The notes: a model not told the origin generated them from the letters alone. 64,000 nucleotides of DNA from Blastocladiella emersonii ATCC 22665 (GCA_025594325.1 JANHCV010000013.1:1178001-1242000), one strand, 5' to 3'; shown: positions 42,801 to 55,332, counted from the first letter of the stretch. Numbers and translations: made by a program.

Positions 42801-44204
42801 GCACCATCGACACCACGTTTCTGCAGGCGTTCCTGCTCACGTTCCGCGCCTTCACGACGCCCGACGCGCTGCTGCACCAGCTCGCTTTGCGTTTCACGCT
42901 GCCGTGCCCCGAGGGGCTCGCGGCGGCCGAGGAGGACGAGTGGCGCGACCGCAAGCAGACGCCGATCCGGCTGCGCGTCTTCAACGTGCTCAAGACGTGG
43001 CTCGACGTGTACTACCAGGACGCGGCCGACGACGCGTGCCTTACGCCGATCCAGCAGTTCGCGACCGTCGTCATGGAGCCCGTCCTGCCGCAGCCCGCGA
43101 AGCGGATCCTCGAGCTCGTCCAGCGCCGCGTCGCGAACTTGGGCGTCGGGACCCCCGTCGCGCGCGCCGTGCCAAGGTCGCGCACCACGTCGCACGACCC
43201 GAGCGGGAACTTCAACGCGTCGTCGTCATCGCTCGGATCCGTGTCCGGTTCCGTCGGCGGGAGCGGTGGGGGTGGGGGTGGGCGGAACGGCGCGGCGCCG
43301 CCGCCCATCATGCCGCGGCTGCCGATCAAGTCGTTCATGGACATTGACCCGCTCGAGCTCGCGCGGCAGCTGACGATCATCGAGGGCCGCATGCTGGCGG
43401 CGATCCAGCCGTTCGAGCTGCTCAACCAGGATTTCTCGAAAAAGAACCAGCCCGTCGCCCTGCACGTCAAAGCCATGGTCAACTTCTCGACGCAGCTGTC
43501 GAGCTGGGTCGCCGAGTCGATCCTGCACGACAGCGAGCCCAAGAAGCGGTGCAGCGTCATCAAGTTCTGGCTCAAGACGGCCGATGTACGTGTTGTCTCT
43601 CGAGGGTCTAGGGCGAGAGCTGACGGTGTGTTTTTTTCGCGAGTGTAGAAGACGCACTCGCTCAACAACTTCAGCTCGCTCAAGTCGATCATCGGCGCGC
43701 TCGACTCGTCGACGGTGGCGCGGCTGTCCAAGACGTGGGATGTACGTCCTCTCCCCCACTCAATCCGCGCGCGATCCCGCCCTGACCCTCGCCCACGCAT
43801 AGCTCCTCCCGGACAAGCACCGGCACACGCTCGAGACGCTCCGCGCAGCGACCGACCACTCGCGCAACTTCGCGGCGTACCGCGCAGTCCTCAAGACGAT
43901 CGTACCGCCGTGCGTGCCGTTCCTGGGCATGTACCTGACGGACCTGACGTTCATCCACGATGGCAATCCGGAGTTCCGCGGCGCGGACCGCAAGCTCATC
44001 AACTTCGACAAGTACCTCAAGACGGCGCGCACGGTCTTCGACCTGCTGCGGTTCCAGGCGCCGTCCATGGGCCTGGCCGAGGTGCAGGAGGTGCAGGAGG
44101 TGATCCAGGAAGCCGTGCGGTCGACCAAGACCAAGGGGAACCCCGACGAGCTGTACCGGCTGTCGCTGATTCTCGAGCCGCGGGTCGCGTCGCCGTCGTC
44201 GTGA
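39819..44204 (+). CDS. Cdc25-type Ras guanine nucleotide exchange factor with SH3 and WW domains, 1379 aa
   Basis: Exons 39819-40514, 40577-40837, 40898-43585, 43649-43741 and 43803-44204; all four introns (60-63 bp) are phase 0 and the sum is 1380 codons. Domains in order: SH3 (about 22-76; EALYDYTAQEPNCINLVRG, SGWWDG, GWFPSNFV); WW (about 267-297; LPPNWRARQTADGQVYYYNT, with ETRWSM); a helical region and a long Ser/Gly-rich linker; RasGEF_N (about 930-1040; GGTLAALVERLTLHD, FLLTFRAFTTPDALL); catalytic RasGEF (about 1133-1375; DPLELARQLTIIEGRM, NFSTQLSSWVAESIL, KTHSLNNFSSLKSIIGAL, PCVPFLGMYLTDLTFIHDGN, INFDKY). It would load GTP onto Ras at the plasma membrane, upstream of cAMP or MAPK signalling. 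Its 3' end lies 71 bp from the convergent SWIB gene. Confidence 0.93.
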
Positions 44205-44275
44205 GATGTGTGTGTGAAAGAGCCTAGTCAAATCCATGTATTCGTAAGTTCGGTACTGCTTCCGCGCTGCAACAT

Positions 44276-45177
44276 CTAAGCGTCGTCACTCGCGGGCGCG
44301 GCGAGGGCGGCCGCCGCGGCAGGGTCCATCTTGGTGAGGTGCTTGGACAGGAGCTTCTGCATGGTGAACGAGTGGACCGTGTCGACGCCGAACAGCGACT
44401 TGAGCGGGCCGTCGCACACAATTTTGATCTTGCTGTTGGGGTCCTGCAGGTTGTGCTCCTTGATGTAGGCCCACAGGCCCTTGACGACCTGGTGGCGCGG
44501 GCGTGGGTCGGGCCCGATCACCGCGGCGAGGTCGGGCGACAGCACCTGCAGCGCGTTGAACGGGTTGTTGGGCGACGACTTGCGCGGCTTCTTGGCCTTG
44601 CGGTCGTCGTAGTCGGACCCGTCGCCGCCCGCGCCGTCGTCGTCGTCGCTGTCCTCGACCAGATCGCCCGACTTGGCCGATGCCGCGCGACGCGGACGCT
44701 TCTTGGTCGTCGACGATGCGGCGGCGGAGGCCTTTTTCGGCGCCGCCTTGGCCTTGGCCTTGGCCTTGGGCGCCGCGCGGGGCTTTGGTGGCGGGGACTA
44801 GCAGCAGCAGGTCGCACGTCAGCCCTGGTCCGCACGGATCGCGACGCGTGAACGTACTGGTGGCCGCTCCTCCTCGCTATCAACCTCCTCCTCCTCCTCC
44901 TCGGGCGCAGCAAACTCGGGGTAATCGGTGACGATACGCTCGAGGAGGCCCTTGATATCGTTCTTGCGCGACGCGAGATCGACGCCGCCGAGGCGCTTCT
45001 CGAGCAGCTCGCGCAGCTGCTTGCGCGTCAGCAGCAGCGCGTCGCGGCCGCCGTTCTCGCGCAGCACCGCGACAATGTGCGGCTCGAGCGCGACGCTACG
45101 GGGGTCGCCGTGCGGGGTCAGCGGTCGGCCGCGATCGATCGGGGGTGGTGGGGGTACGTTGTTGGGTCAGTCTCCAT
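44276..45177 (-). CDS. DEK_C and SWIB/MDM2 domain chromatin protein, 259 aa
   Basis: Exons 45177-45158, 45095-44858 and 44797-44276; introns of 62 and 60 bp. Exon 1 has only six full codons. Residues about 8-62 (VALEPHIVAVLREN, LTRKQLRELLEKRLGGVDLA, KGLLERIV) form a DEK_C-like helical domain. After acidic and Lys/Ala-rich linkers (AKAKAKAAPKK, TTKKRPRR), residues about 165-245 (NPFNALQVLSPDLAAVIG, VVKGLWAYIKEHNLQDPNSK, FGVDTVHSFTMQKLLSKHL) are a SWIB domain. The architecture matches yeast Tri1 and Uaf30, the latter part of the RNA polymerase I upstream activating factor. Nuclear role in chromatin or rDNA transcription is likely. It is divergent from the Spb4-like gene, sharing a 270 bp promoter region. 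Confidence 0.88.
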
Positions 45178-45447
45178 TGCAGCAATGTGTGTGTGTGTTG
45201 TGTTGTTGTTGTGTTGTTGTTGCGGGTAGGGAGGGAATAGCGAACACGCGAACGCGAACGCGACCGGTCGACAAGGCCGCGCGTCAAAAGCGCGAGTGGC
45301 ACAGCAACGCGTCACGTGCGCCGCCGTGACATCAAATCGCACTCGCGCGCCGACCGCGTTCCCCTGCCTCTGTCCAACGCCATCCTCGACGCCGACCAGG
45401 AAATCGTGACGGCTGACCAACGGCCAACCCGCAACGCATCACACACC
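45178..45447. promoter_or_regulatory. Shared divergent promoter with GT/TTG microsatellite
   Basis: 270 bp between the start codons of the SWIB-domain gene and the Spb4-like gene. A (GT)n and TTG-rich run occupies about 45185-45223. A GCAACGCGTCACGTGCG stretch at about 45304-45320 combines ACGCGT and CACGTG words. Joint control of two genes linked to ribosome production is plausible but unproven. Confidence 0.45.
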
Positions 45448-47935
45448 ATGGCATCGAGAAAGGGCCTCCCCGTGGTCCCCGCGGGATCGTGGAGCAGCAT
45501 CAACCCGCCGCTCTCGCCGCTCATGTATGCCCGCAATCACGACAGTTCGAAATGAACGCCCCCATGTAACCTCCGTGCGCGCGCGTAGCCTCGAGACGCT
45601 CGACGACATGGGCTTCGAGTCCATGACGCCCGTGCAGTCGCAGGCGATCCCCAACTTCCTCAAGTCCAAGGACGTGGTGGTAGAGGCCGTGACGGGGTCG
45701 GGCAAGACGCTGGCCTTCGTGATCCCCGTCATCGAGATGCTCCTGCGCAAGACGCGCACCCACGCCCTCAAGAAGAACTCGGTCGGCGCCATCATCGTGT
45801 CGCCGACGCGCGAGCTCGCCGTGCAGATCTACCGCGTGCTGCAGCGGTTCCTGCCGCACTCGCCGACCAACTACAAGCCCGCGGGCACCCCCGACAGCGA
45901 CGACGAGGACGAGGACGCCATGGACACGGACGGCGGCGCGCCGAAACCCAAGTCGCCCCTGACCCACGCGCTGTTCGTCGGCGGATCCACGTCGTCGCCC
46001 GAGGACGACCTCGCGCACTTCCGCAAGTACGGGTCGCACATCATCGTCGGCACGCCCGGCCGCCTCGAGCAGCTGTTCAAGCGCGGCGTGGCGCGCGCCG
46101 GCGGGTCGCACGGCGCCATGATCAACGTCAAGGAGTGCGAGGCAGTCATCCTCGACGAGGCCGACCGCCTGCTCGACCCGGGCTTCTCGCAGTCGCTGCA
46201 CGCCATCCTCGCCTACCTGCCCAAGCAGCGCCGCACGGGACTGTTTTCGGCGACTATGAGCGAGGCCGTCAGCTCGCTCGCCCGCACGGGCCTGCGCAAC
46301 CCGGTCCGCGTCGAGGTCAAGGTGTCCAGCACCCGGTCCGGCGACTCGTGGCGCACCCCGGCCTCGCTCGCCATCGGCGCCATCGTCATGCAGCAGGACG
46401 CGAAACTCGCGTGGCTCGTTCAGTGCGTGCGCGCGTGGTGCGCGGGGCGCAAGACCATCGTCTACTTCGCGACGTGCAAGCAGGTCGAGTACTGGTACCG
46501 CGTGCTGTCGGCGCTCGACGCCACCAAGGCGTGGCCGTGGTTCTCGCTCCACGGCAAGCAGACCCCCGCGCGACGCACCGCCGTCTTCGACGCCTTCATC
46601 GCCGACACGCTCGAGTCCGGGATCCTCCTGACCACCGACGTTGCCGCACGCGGGCTCGATGTCGCCAACGTCGACGTCGTCATCCAGTTCGACCCGCCCA
46701 CCGACTCCAAGGCGTTCGCCCACCGCTGTGGCCGTGCTGGCCGCGCGGGGCGCCACGGCCGCGCCGTCGTGTTCCTCACCGAGCAGGAGTCGGCGTTCCT
46801 CGAGTTCCTCGAGGTCCGCAAGATCCAGGCCAACAAGGTCGACTCGTGGGCGTGGGGCGTCATCCCGACGCCGCCCGCCGCCGCTTCGGCTGCGCCCGCT
46901 CTCGAGACTGCTGACGCCGAGGAGCCGACCGCCGTCATCGCCGGCGGCAAGGCCAAGGCGCCCAAGGTCGGCGACCAGTACCTCGACACCGCGGCTGCGC
47001 CGTTCGACGCGCCCGCGTCGCTCATCGCCGAGCTGTTCCAGTCGACAGTCGCGCTCGCGGCGTCGGACCGCGACATCATCGACCGGGCGTCCGAGGCGTT
47101 CCCGTCGTACGTGCGGTCGTACCAGTCGCACGAGCTGACGTACATCTTTCAGATGAAGCAGCTGGACCTGCTGGCCGTGATCCGCCTGTTCGCGCTGGTC
47201 CGGATCCCGTCGATGCCCGAGCTGCGCAAGGCCGAGCACCTCGTCGACGCCATCATCGCGTACGAGCAGTCGCTCGGCGTCGACAGCGACGCGGTGCCCT
47301 ACAAGGACACGATCCGCGAGCGCGCGCGCCAGGAGAAGCTCGCCAAGGACGCGGCCGAGGCCGCCGCGATGCGCGCGTCCGGCACCAAGCTGTCGCGCAC
47401 CGACAAGCAGAAGCTCAAGAAGCTCGTCGGCCGCGGCATGTCGTGGTCCAAGCAGAAGGAGATCAAGCTCAAGAAGCTCGAGCGCCGCGAGAAGCGCGCC
47501 CGCGCCAAGGAGGCGATTGCCAAGCGCAAGGCCGAGGGGCTCGACTACACCAACCAGAAGCAGCGCTCGCGCGACCGCGAGGCTGGCGGCGCTGGGCCCC
47601 GCGGCGGCGACGCGAGCAGCGGGTCCGACGATTTCTCGGACTCGGACGACGGCGACGATTCGAGCAGCGACGGCGACGAGGCCGAGCAGCAGCGCCCCGC
47701 CAAGCGCCAGCGGATCACCAAGGACGAGCTCCGCTCCATCGCCGCGGCGGCCGCGGCCAAGGAGGCCGCCAAGCAGGCGGCCGCCAAGAAGGAGGCCGAG
47801 GCCGACGCCAAGGATATCCAGTCCGGGTACAAGGAGCTCAACAAGGCCAAGCAGGCCAAGAAGAAGAAGGGCGCGAGTACGGGCATCAAGGTCAAGTTCG
47901 ACGCCGGCGGGCTCGGGTTCAGCGATAGCGAGTAG
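45448..47935 (+). CDS. SPB4: Spb4/DDX55-like DEAD-box ATP-dependent RNA helicase, 807 aa
   Basis: Exon 1 45448-45524 (MASRKGLPVVPAGSWSSINP) and exon 2 45589-47935, joined across a 64 bp intron (GTATGC...GCGTAG). Motifs: Q motif GF.SMTPVQSQAIP; Walker A AVTGSGKT (about 59-66); PTRELA; TPGRL; DEAD in ILDEADRLLD (about 210); FSATMS; TDVAARGLD; HRCGRAGRAGR. The N-terminal GSW and the C-terminal extension (YVRSYQSHELTYIFQMKQLD, then VIRLFALVRIPSMPELR) are typical of Spb4/DDX55. A long basic tail rich in Lys, Ala and Glu follows, with acidic Ser clusters, and it ends in GGLGFSDSE. Spb4 acts in the nucleolus during 60S ribosome assembly. An insert with DSDDEDEDAMDTD after motif Ia is longer than usual. 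Confidence 0.92.
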
Positions 47936-49311
47936 GACGCGTGAGTAACATGTAATTAGATTATATATTTCTGCCAACTGCATCTCGTGCTCGTGTGTTG
48001 TGAAGGATCGCTTGCGTCAGCGAAAAAGCGCCGAGCGGGATGCTCACTCGCACGTGGGTGGTGCGTCGCGTCGCGACGGAGCGGGGAGACGGGCCTGTCC
48101 GTGCTCGAGAGTTATGCGCGAACAACGTGTATAGCCTAAGACAGCCGACTCTCGCCAGCACATCAGCCGTGCCGCCGCAACAACCTCGATCGTCCAATAA
48201 ACCCCACGCCTCGAGTCGCCAAGCGGACCCGCATCCACGCGCACGCGCCCATGGCAAGGTCACCTCCCTGATGCTATCCGCTGATCCGCCGCCGGCGCAC
48301 TGTTCACGCGCGGCCCCACAAGTCCTTGATTCGTGGACGAGCAGGGCAGAGTTGTACGTCGAGGGGAACCAAATTGAGGAGGCAAACAACGCAGCGACCG
48401 AACGGCCGGCGCGTGTGCGCGGACGCGGATCGGTCCTGTTGAGCCGCGGCATGATGGTTGAGGTGAAGCGGTCCGACTGAGTTGTGAGGAATCACTCGAC
48501 CATGAAAGAGTCGAGAAACACGTCGGCTGTCATCGGTTGGCCGCCGGTTCGGACGAAATTGGAGTGCTTGTCAGCTTTGCGCGTACTTGAACAAGAAGGA
48601 AGGAGCAAGCAAAGTGGACGCAAATTTGCTTTCGGCATACAAGTCGAAAGCTCATGTCGAAGGCGGTCGCAAAACGGTGCAGAGTCCAGTGATGGGTTGA
48701 TGACTTGGCACCGAGAGCGCCGAACGACCAGCCCGCCACGAAGCGAGGAACGCGGGCTGTGAGACGTGCTCGGTTTTGCGGGTCTGGCTCTTGCCCTGAG
48801 GCGGTTCCAGCGTGTGAAGGCTAGATGCGATGATTGTCGTGAGAGGTCATTTCTTACTCGCATCGTACTGCACTCGTTCGGGCTCGCTTGGAGTCCGGCC
48901 TGAGTTCAGCCAGAATGTCACGTACGGCTTAGGCTCCACAACCTGATCACAAGCTCACGCGGCTTCCTTCGGGATCAACGCGAGCAGGTCGATCTCCATC
49001 ATCACACTCGAGGGCGGGCAACTCGATTTACTGAAGGCGGTCCATCGTCCGAGCGAGCGCTGCGACGTCAAGTGGCCCGTGAACGCCCGTTGCGCGAGTC
49101 ACGGCTGCAGCCGGTCCGGAGCAAGCGCCGGTTAGTGCCTAGTCCTGCGATCCAATTGCATAAAGTTGAGCATAGTTTGCGTGTGTATACATGGAGTCTA
49201 GTGGATTGATGGGGAGCGCGAGTCCGCGTCGGCGCTCGCCCGTTTCGTGTCACGGCTCGAGTCACCCGACCTTGAGAAAACGCGGTTCACACGGTCGTCG
49301 GCCTGGACTAT
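47936..49311. other. Intergenic region between helicase gene and inverted repeat
   Basis: About 1.4 kb without a supported gene. The most coding-like frame is plus-strand, ending at 48480 (SRAELYVEGNQIEEANNAAT, then RGRGSVLLSRGMMVEVKRSD). It lacks a convincing start and may be an exon remnant. The last bases before 49312 show weak similarity to the flank of the right repeat arm. Confidence 0.35.
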
Positions 49312-52300
49312 GAACTCGCTGGAGACCAAACCGCGACCATCAGCGCAACGAACGTCCTTGAGCTCAAGAAAACGAAAGCAGCTCGCCGAACTTCAGCGAC
49401 TCGCACCGACCGCCGACGCAGCCTCGAGAGTGCTCAAGCCAAGAGCCGACGTTGGTGACTCTCGTCGACCGCGCGAAGCAAAGGCTAAACACGCGTCGAG
49501 ACGCGCCGCGCCACTCACGTGACTGATACTTGGCCGGATATGACCTCGTCCGAGCACCCAAGTTTCTCTCGCTCGCACACTCAGGATGACCACCGAGGAG
49601 AATTTGAGCAAAAGATACACCTTCATTTGCAGAATACTCGTACATGCACATCATCATCAAAACTCATCATCCTCACTCCGTCGAGTCGCCGCGGCGCGCG
49701 CGCACATCTAGTAGTAGTGGGCGGCCTTGGTCTTGGGGTGGCACTTCTTGTGCTTCTTGGCGGGGGTCTCGGTGCCAGCGGGCGTGTCCTTGGCGTAGCC
49801 CTCGCCGGCGGGGGTGGTCGGGACGGGCTTCTCGGTGCCGACGGCGGGCACGTCCTTGCCGTAGCCGTAGCCGTACTCGCCGGTCGCGGGCGTCGTGGCG
49901 ACGGGCTTGTCGGCGTCGACGGGCGCGGGCTTGTCGGCGTCGACGGGCGCGGGCTTGTCGGCGCCGCCGTTGTACGGGGCGGGCTTGGGGGTCTCGACAG
50001 GGACGACGGCCGTCTTGGTCACGACCTTGGTGCCGTAGCCGTAGCCGTTCTCGTCGTCGCGGACCGTGGTCGTGGTCACGATCGTGGTGTAGGCGGGCGT
50101 GGGCTCGACGACGGTCGTCTTGGTGCCGACGACGATGGTCGTCTTACACGGCTCGGTGCCGGTCTGCGACGGCACGTACACGGTGGTGGTCTTGGTGCCG
50201 ACGACGACGGTGGTCTTGCACGGCTCGGTGCCGGTCGGGGCGGGCACGTACACGGTCGAGGCGGGGACGGTGACGACGACGGTCGACGCGGGGACCGTCA
50301 CGACCGAGGTCACGGCCGGGTAGGTGCCCGAGGCGGTCGCGGTCGCGGTCGAGGTCGTGGCGGGGATCGTGGCGGTCGAGGTCGTGGCGGGGACCGTGTA
50401 GGTGGTGGCGGTCGTGGCGGTCGACGACTTGCGGTCGTAGGGAGCCGAGGTCGTGGTCAAGGCGGTCGTGGTCGAGGTCTTGCGGCCGTACGGGGCGGTC
50501 GTGGTGCCGGTGGCGGTGGCGGTGGCCGAGCCAGTCGCGGTCTCGGTGGCCGAGCCCGAAGTCGAGGTCGAGGTGCCGGTCGTGGTGGTGCCCGACGAGG
50601 TGGTGGTGGTCGAGGTCGAGGCCGACGAGGTGGTGGTCGTGGTGGTCGAGGTCGAAGTCGAGGTGGAGGTGGAGGTGGTGGTAGTCGAGGTCGAGGTCGA
50701 CGTGGTGGTGGTCGAGGTGGAGGTGGTGCCGTCGCGCTTGACGATGATCTTGGGCGAGGTCCAGTAGGTGTTGAGGCGCTTCTCCCAGTCATCGTCGGTC
50801 TTCGTGGAGGGGGTCACGAAGTCGAGGGTCCAGTAGTACTCGCCGTCCTCGACGTACTTGACCTTGTCCGACTGGAGCGTCTCGAAGTACTCGCCCGACC
50901 AGCCCTGGATAGGCTTGCCGGTGGCGCGATCGACCTCGTCGGTGGTCGGGAAGAAAACGGGGCCGGTCTGGACGAACGGGTACGAGAAGGCGTAGCCGAG
51001 CTTGGTCTTGGTCTTGGCGTTGTACACGGACAGGAGCATGTTGCGGTTGACGTGCTGGATGTTGGCGAGCACGACGGGGCGCGAGCGGCCCTTGAGCGTA
51101 AAGGGGCCGACCGTCTCGTTGGCGAAGTGGGCGAGGAACTGGACCTTGGGGACCGGGGCCTTGAGGTCCCAGTCGCCGAAGATGGACTCGGAGACGACGG
51201 GGAACGGCGACGTCTTGGGGTCGGGGATCACCGTGTACGTCGAGTAGTCGCCGGTCATGGAGAGGTAGGGCACGCGCAGGGTGGCGGCGTCCTTGGCCTC
51301 CTCGTTGGGCGTCAGCACGACCCAGCCGGACAGCAGCCAGTGCTCGGGGAGCTGGGCAGCGTCGGGCTGCACCGTGACCTGCACGCTGATCGACGAGCGG
51401 GGGCCGACGCGCATCGGGCCGTCCGAGGCGACGGTGACGCGGGCCGTCGAGTTCGAGAACTGGTACTTGTCGGTGGTGACGCCGCCCTCGCCGAAGACCG
51501 AGACGGCGGGCACGTGCGTCGCCGTGTAGGTGACGGGCGTGTCGCCGGCGTTGGCGATGGTGAGGACCTGGGTGCGGCGGGCGTTGCCGTCGCCGAGCTC
51601 GATCTTGGACGGCTCGACCGTCACCTTGTTGGCGAGCAGGTCGTAGGCGTTGATGAGACCGGCGCCCTGCTTGGGGACGGGCCACGGCATGCCGAACTGC
51701 TTGTACTGGGCGGGGCGAGCCGTGTTCTGGGCGCGGCGCTGCAGCGCCTTGAAGGTGATCTTCTTGTTCTGCTCCTTGCTAATCACGAGAACGGGTTGAC
51801 AGACGGTCAGTCGGGTTCGTGGCGACCATGATCACAACGACGACAACGAGGAAAACGTACGCGAGGAGCGAGACACCGCCGAGGAAGGGCGAGGCCATGG
51901 AGGTGCCCGAGATCGAGGCGTACGAGCCCTTGTGCTTCGGGTACGACGAGAAGATCATGCCTAAGGACCGGAAATGTTAGTACGTGCTCCCAAACGTCAT
52001 AAAAACGGCGGTAGCTTAACTCCTGGGGCAGCGACGTCAGGCTTGATGAGGAGCAGCGGCGAGGGACCCCACGACGAGAAGTCGGAGGGCTGGGCGCCGG
52101 TGGCCGTGTTGGGAACCGAGATGCGCTCGCCACCGAACTTGACGGTGACGGTGCCATTGGACGCGGCAGCGTGGATGGCCTGGCCGTCAGCACCCGAGAT
52201 GTAGCCGACGGGGAGCGGGTAGGCGGGGTCCTGGATCGCTACACCCGACAGGGCGCCGGGCTGGTTGTTGTAGACAATGATGCCGTTGGCGCCGGCGGCC

Positions 52301-54138
52301 AGAGCGGCGGCGGCCTTGACGGCGAACGTGCACCCACCGCGGCGGATCAGGGCGACGGTGCCCTTGAAGTAGTCGGCGGGGAACGGCGTGCACGCGTCGT
52401 TGGTCGAGGTCGACGGGTTGGGCGAAGCCTTGACGGTGAAAGCCTTGCCGACGGGGAACTTGTTGGGGATCGAGTCGTCGAAGCCGACGCCGACCTTGGA
52501 CAGGCCCTCGACGCCCGAGAACTCGATGGCGTCCGAGGCGACGGCGATGTTGTCGAACGAGCCGGTGCCGAAGCCGGTCTTGGCCTGGCCGGGCGAGCCA
52601 CCCCAGAAGAGACCCTTCTCGCCGCTGTTGCCGTGCGACGACGTGAAGATCATGCCGAACTTGTCCGAAAGACGGGTAACCGAAGCGGCACTTGGATAAT
52701 CGGGGAAGGAGCCGCCACCACCAATCGACTGGTTGACGACGTCGCAGCCCTCGATGGCGGCCATCTCCATGGCCTTGATCATGGCCTCACTCGAGGTCGA
52801 GGTGCGCTCGCCAGCGCAGCCGAAGACCTTGAGCGCGACAATGTCGGCCTCGGGGGCGACACCGGTGAAGATGCTGTCGTTACCGGCGGCGATACCGGCC
52901 TGTAAAAGACGGAACGAGTGGTGGGTGAGTGATCAGGTCGGTTTCAAACGAGGTAGGACGGTGGGACGCGTCGTCGCGCGGCCGATCACCTCGACCATCG
53001 TCGGGTCGCGCGACTTTTTGTCGACACGGACGAAACGACAGGGAGCTTCACGGCAGACGTGCGTTGGACGGAGAGGAGAAGCAACGAGAGAGGAGGAAGG
53101 AGAAAGTGAAGAAAAGGTCGGGTGTCGCTCGGCGCGACGCGACGCGAGGAACGTACAACGTGGGTGCCGTGGCCGGAGATGCAGTCGTACGGGTCGTTGT
53201 CGGGGACGAGGTCGTCGGCGCCCTTGCCCGGGTTGTAGGCGTCACCGACGAGATCGTAGCCCTTGACGACACGGCAGCCGGCGTCGCCGAGCTTGGTGCA
53301 AGTCATGCCCTCCTTGGTGAAAGCCGGGTGCGTGTAGTCGACACCCGAGTCGATAATGCACACCTTGGTTCCCCTTCCTGCGAATATGGGCGAGCGGGAG
53401 CGTTCAGAGTCAGTCCTGAGTCGGCAAAACGAGTTGGGAGCGAGATCGGCGAGAAAACGCACCGGTGAGCCCGAGCTCCTTGCGGACGCGGTCGACGCCG
53501 GTCATGGCGAGGGCGGCGTTGAGCTCGACCTTCTTGGGGTTGTCCTTGCCGAGGTTGACCTCGAAGGGGTCCTGCTCGACGGTGAAGACCGGGTAGATGG
53601 CCTTGACGTTGGGGGCGGCGGCGAGCTTGGCGAGGTCGGCCTCGTTGGCGGCGACGGCGACGCCGTTGAAGGCGGTGGTGTAGGTGGTGGTGACCTTGAC
53701 GGGCAGCGAGTTGTCCTTGGCGAACGACTCGAGGGTGCGGGCCTGCGTCGTGGTCGCGCCGCGGGCGAGCGGGTTGAAGGACGCGGTGCGCGCGGCCTCG
53801 CCCTTGAACTCGATGAGGTAGCGGCCGGGCAGGATCTTGGTGCCCTTGGGCAGGTCCGCGGCCTTGAACTGCTTGATCAGGTCGGCCGGGTTGACGGGCT
53901 TGGCCGACGCCGCGGCCACGGCGAGCGTGGCGAGCAGCACGGCGAGGAGGACCGAGCGGGTCGCGATGCGCTTGGGGATCTTGGCCATGGTGGTGGTGGT
54001 TGAGCGTCTAGTCTATAGTCTATAGCGCGTGGCTGCTGAGGGTGGGATCAGGAGCACAGGCGGGTGGAGAGCAGAGCAGGGACGGCGGGGAGGCCGAGAG
54101 TTTTGTAGGTCGAGCTCGGCCAGCACAGCCCTGCCAGC
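49312..54138. repeat. Left arm of a 4.83 kb inverted repeat
   Basis: Every position x in this arm pairs with 110543 minus x in 56405-61231. All open frames inside have identical protein counterparts on the opposite strand at that constant sum, from 49364 to about 54100, so there is no indel and I found no substitution in the stretches compared. The inner boundary is sharp: CAGCACAGCCCTGCCAGC ends at 54138. The outer boundary near 49312 fades through scattered mismatches. Confidence 0.95.
49708..53988 (-). CDS. Secreted subtilisin-like serine protease (left copy)
   Basis: Mirror image of the gene at 56555-60835: exons 53988-53463, 53377-53157, 52899-52021, 51960-51861 and 51778-49708. The product has a signal peptide (about 1-28), an I9-type propeptide, the catalytic Asp in CIIDSGVDYTHP, His in GHGTHV, a PA domain insert, the catalytic Ser in GTSMASP, and a long Thr/Ser-rich tail. 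As in the other copy, the exon 3/exon 4 junction is one base short of keeping the frame when the only good GT donor is used. Either both copies are inactive, a non-standard site is used, or one base is missing from the assembly. It is transcribed away from the spacer. Confidence 0.85.
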
Positions 54139-55332
54139 ATCACACAACGGCGCTGACGATTCTGCTCGCTTCGCTTGCCGCTTCCACGCGACCACGGCGA
54201 TCGCATGACTCGGCCGCGACAAGCTTCCCGGCGGTCTCGAACCCCGGCTGATGCAAGCACCCGGCGCTCCGCTATTCGGATATGGGCGTAGCTACCCCCC
54301 GCACCGTGTCTGGTGAGCGTGCGGCCGTGCGGAGACCCGGGCGCGCGCGCTCACGCGGACCTCGCGCGGTCCAATCAGCTGCCCGGCCGGCAAACCCGGT
54401 CATACTGAAACGGGCTCCGCCACGCCGGCGTGCTGCATTTACGCACGGTATCGCGCCATCAACCGCGTGTTTGACCGTGGGGTTCGGCGATTGCCGCCTC
54501 CGGTGACGCAGTGTGGCGCCGCGAACTGTTTCATCGCCGATCACACCGCGACGCCGCTGGCATCAGCGCCGACGCCTTGCACGGCCGTGATTGCGTCGGC
54601 CATGAAAGGTGTCGCCGCCACGAGCGCTTCGAGATGGCTGCGCGAGTGTCTCTGGCAGCCGCCGTGGCGAGCTGAGCGCGGCGGCGGCGGGCCCACCTGC
54701 ACAGGGACCCTTCTCCCCGCCGTCGCGCGTGGGCGCTCATCGCCCTCATCTCCGCCCACAAGCGGCCGCACGACCTCCTGACCGACGCCGACGCCGACGC
54801 GGACACACACACACACACAACCCACGGCGCGTGTGGCGAATCCGCCGCCCCCAACCCGCACCGCGCGCGCGCGAGACCGCGCCGATCATCGGAACGAATC
54901 GACGTGGACCAGCCGGACTTCTCCGCCGCCGCCTCGTCAGCGAGGCGCAGTGCCTGCGCCCGGGCATCGGGTAGCATCTGTCTCACAGCACTCGCGTCGA
55001 GTGTCTCACACGTCCCAGTCGCGTCTCACGAAAGCATCTAGTTCAATATATGCATGCGTTACGTTCAGCACAAGATGCATGGGTTGGAGCTAGCGCGGAC
55101 GCGGGAGAGAGCGCGTCGTGAGCGAGCACGGTCGAGGTCTTAACCCTCGCCCGACTCCCGACGTGTACCTTCCGCGACGGTCGAGCCGCCCGTTATCGTT
55201 CCCGCCGGGTTTGCTCGTGAACGGGCGAGCGCTTGGGCTCCCTTTCTCGCTCTCGCTGTGACGGATGAGGGTGATAAACCATGTATTCCAGACGTCTATG
55301 TACTAAACCGATCGCTCCTCGCACGCGCGGTG
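54139..55332. other. Left part of the inverted-repeat spacer
   Basis: About 1.2 kb of unique sequence. It has a short (AC)n run at about 54802-54820 and the words GAGTGTCTCACACGT at about 54989, shared with 63368-63380. Frames are short and Arg/Pro-rich on both strands; no gene or RNA is supported. Confidence 0.4.

Noticed and set aside
41591-43195. 534-codon minus-strand ORF opposite the RasGEF gene
   Set aside because: Arg/Gly-rich antisense shadow of a gene whose domains are certain.
45521-47983. 820-codon minus-strand ORF opposite the Spb4-like helicase
   Set aside because: Antisense shadow: absence of stops follows from GC-rich codon use, and its sequence is a low-complexity Leu/Gly/Arg/Val mixture without domains.
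49519-51831. 770-codon plus-strand ORF (and its mirror 58712-61024 on the minus strand)
   Set aside because: It lies antisense to the protease tail; its Gly/Arg/Val-rich content is the reverse reading of Thr/Ser and Asp/Lys/Pro codons with strong third-base bias.
54220-54330. tRNA-like stretch with GGTTCGAG on the minus strand
   Set aside because: The bases around it do not form a T-stem or acceptor stem; no other tRNA, rRNA or snRNA was recognised in the window.
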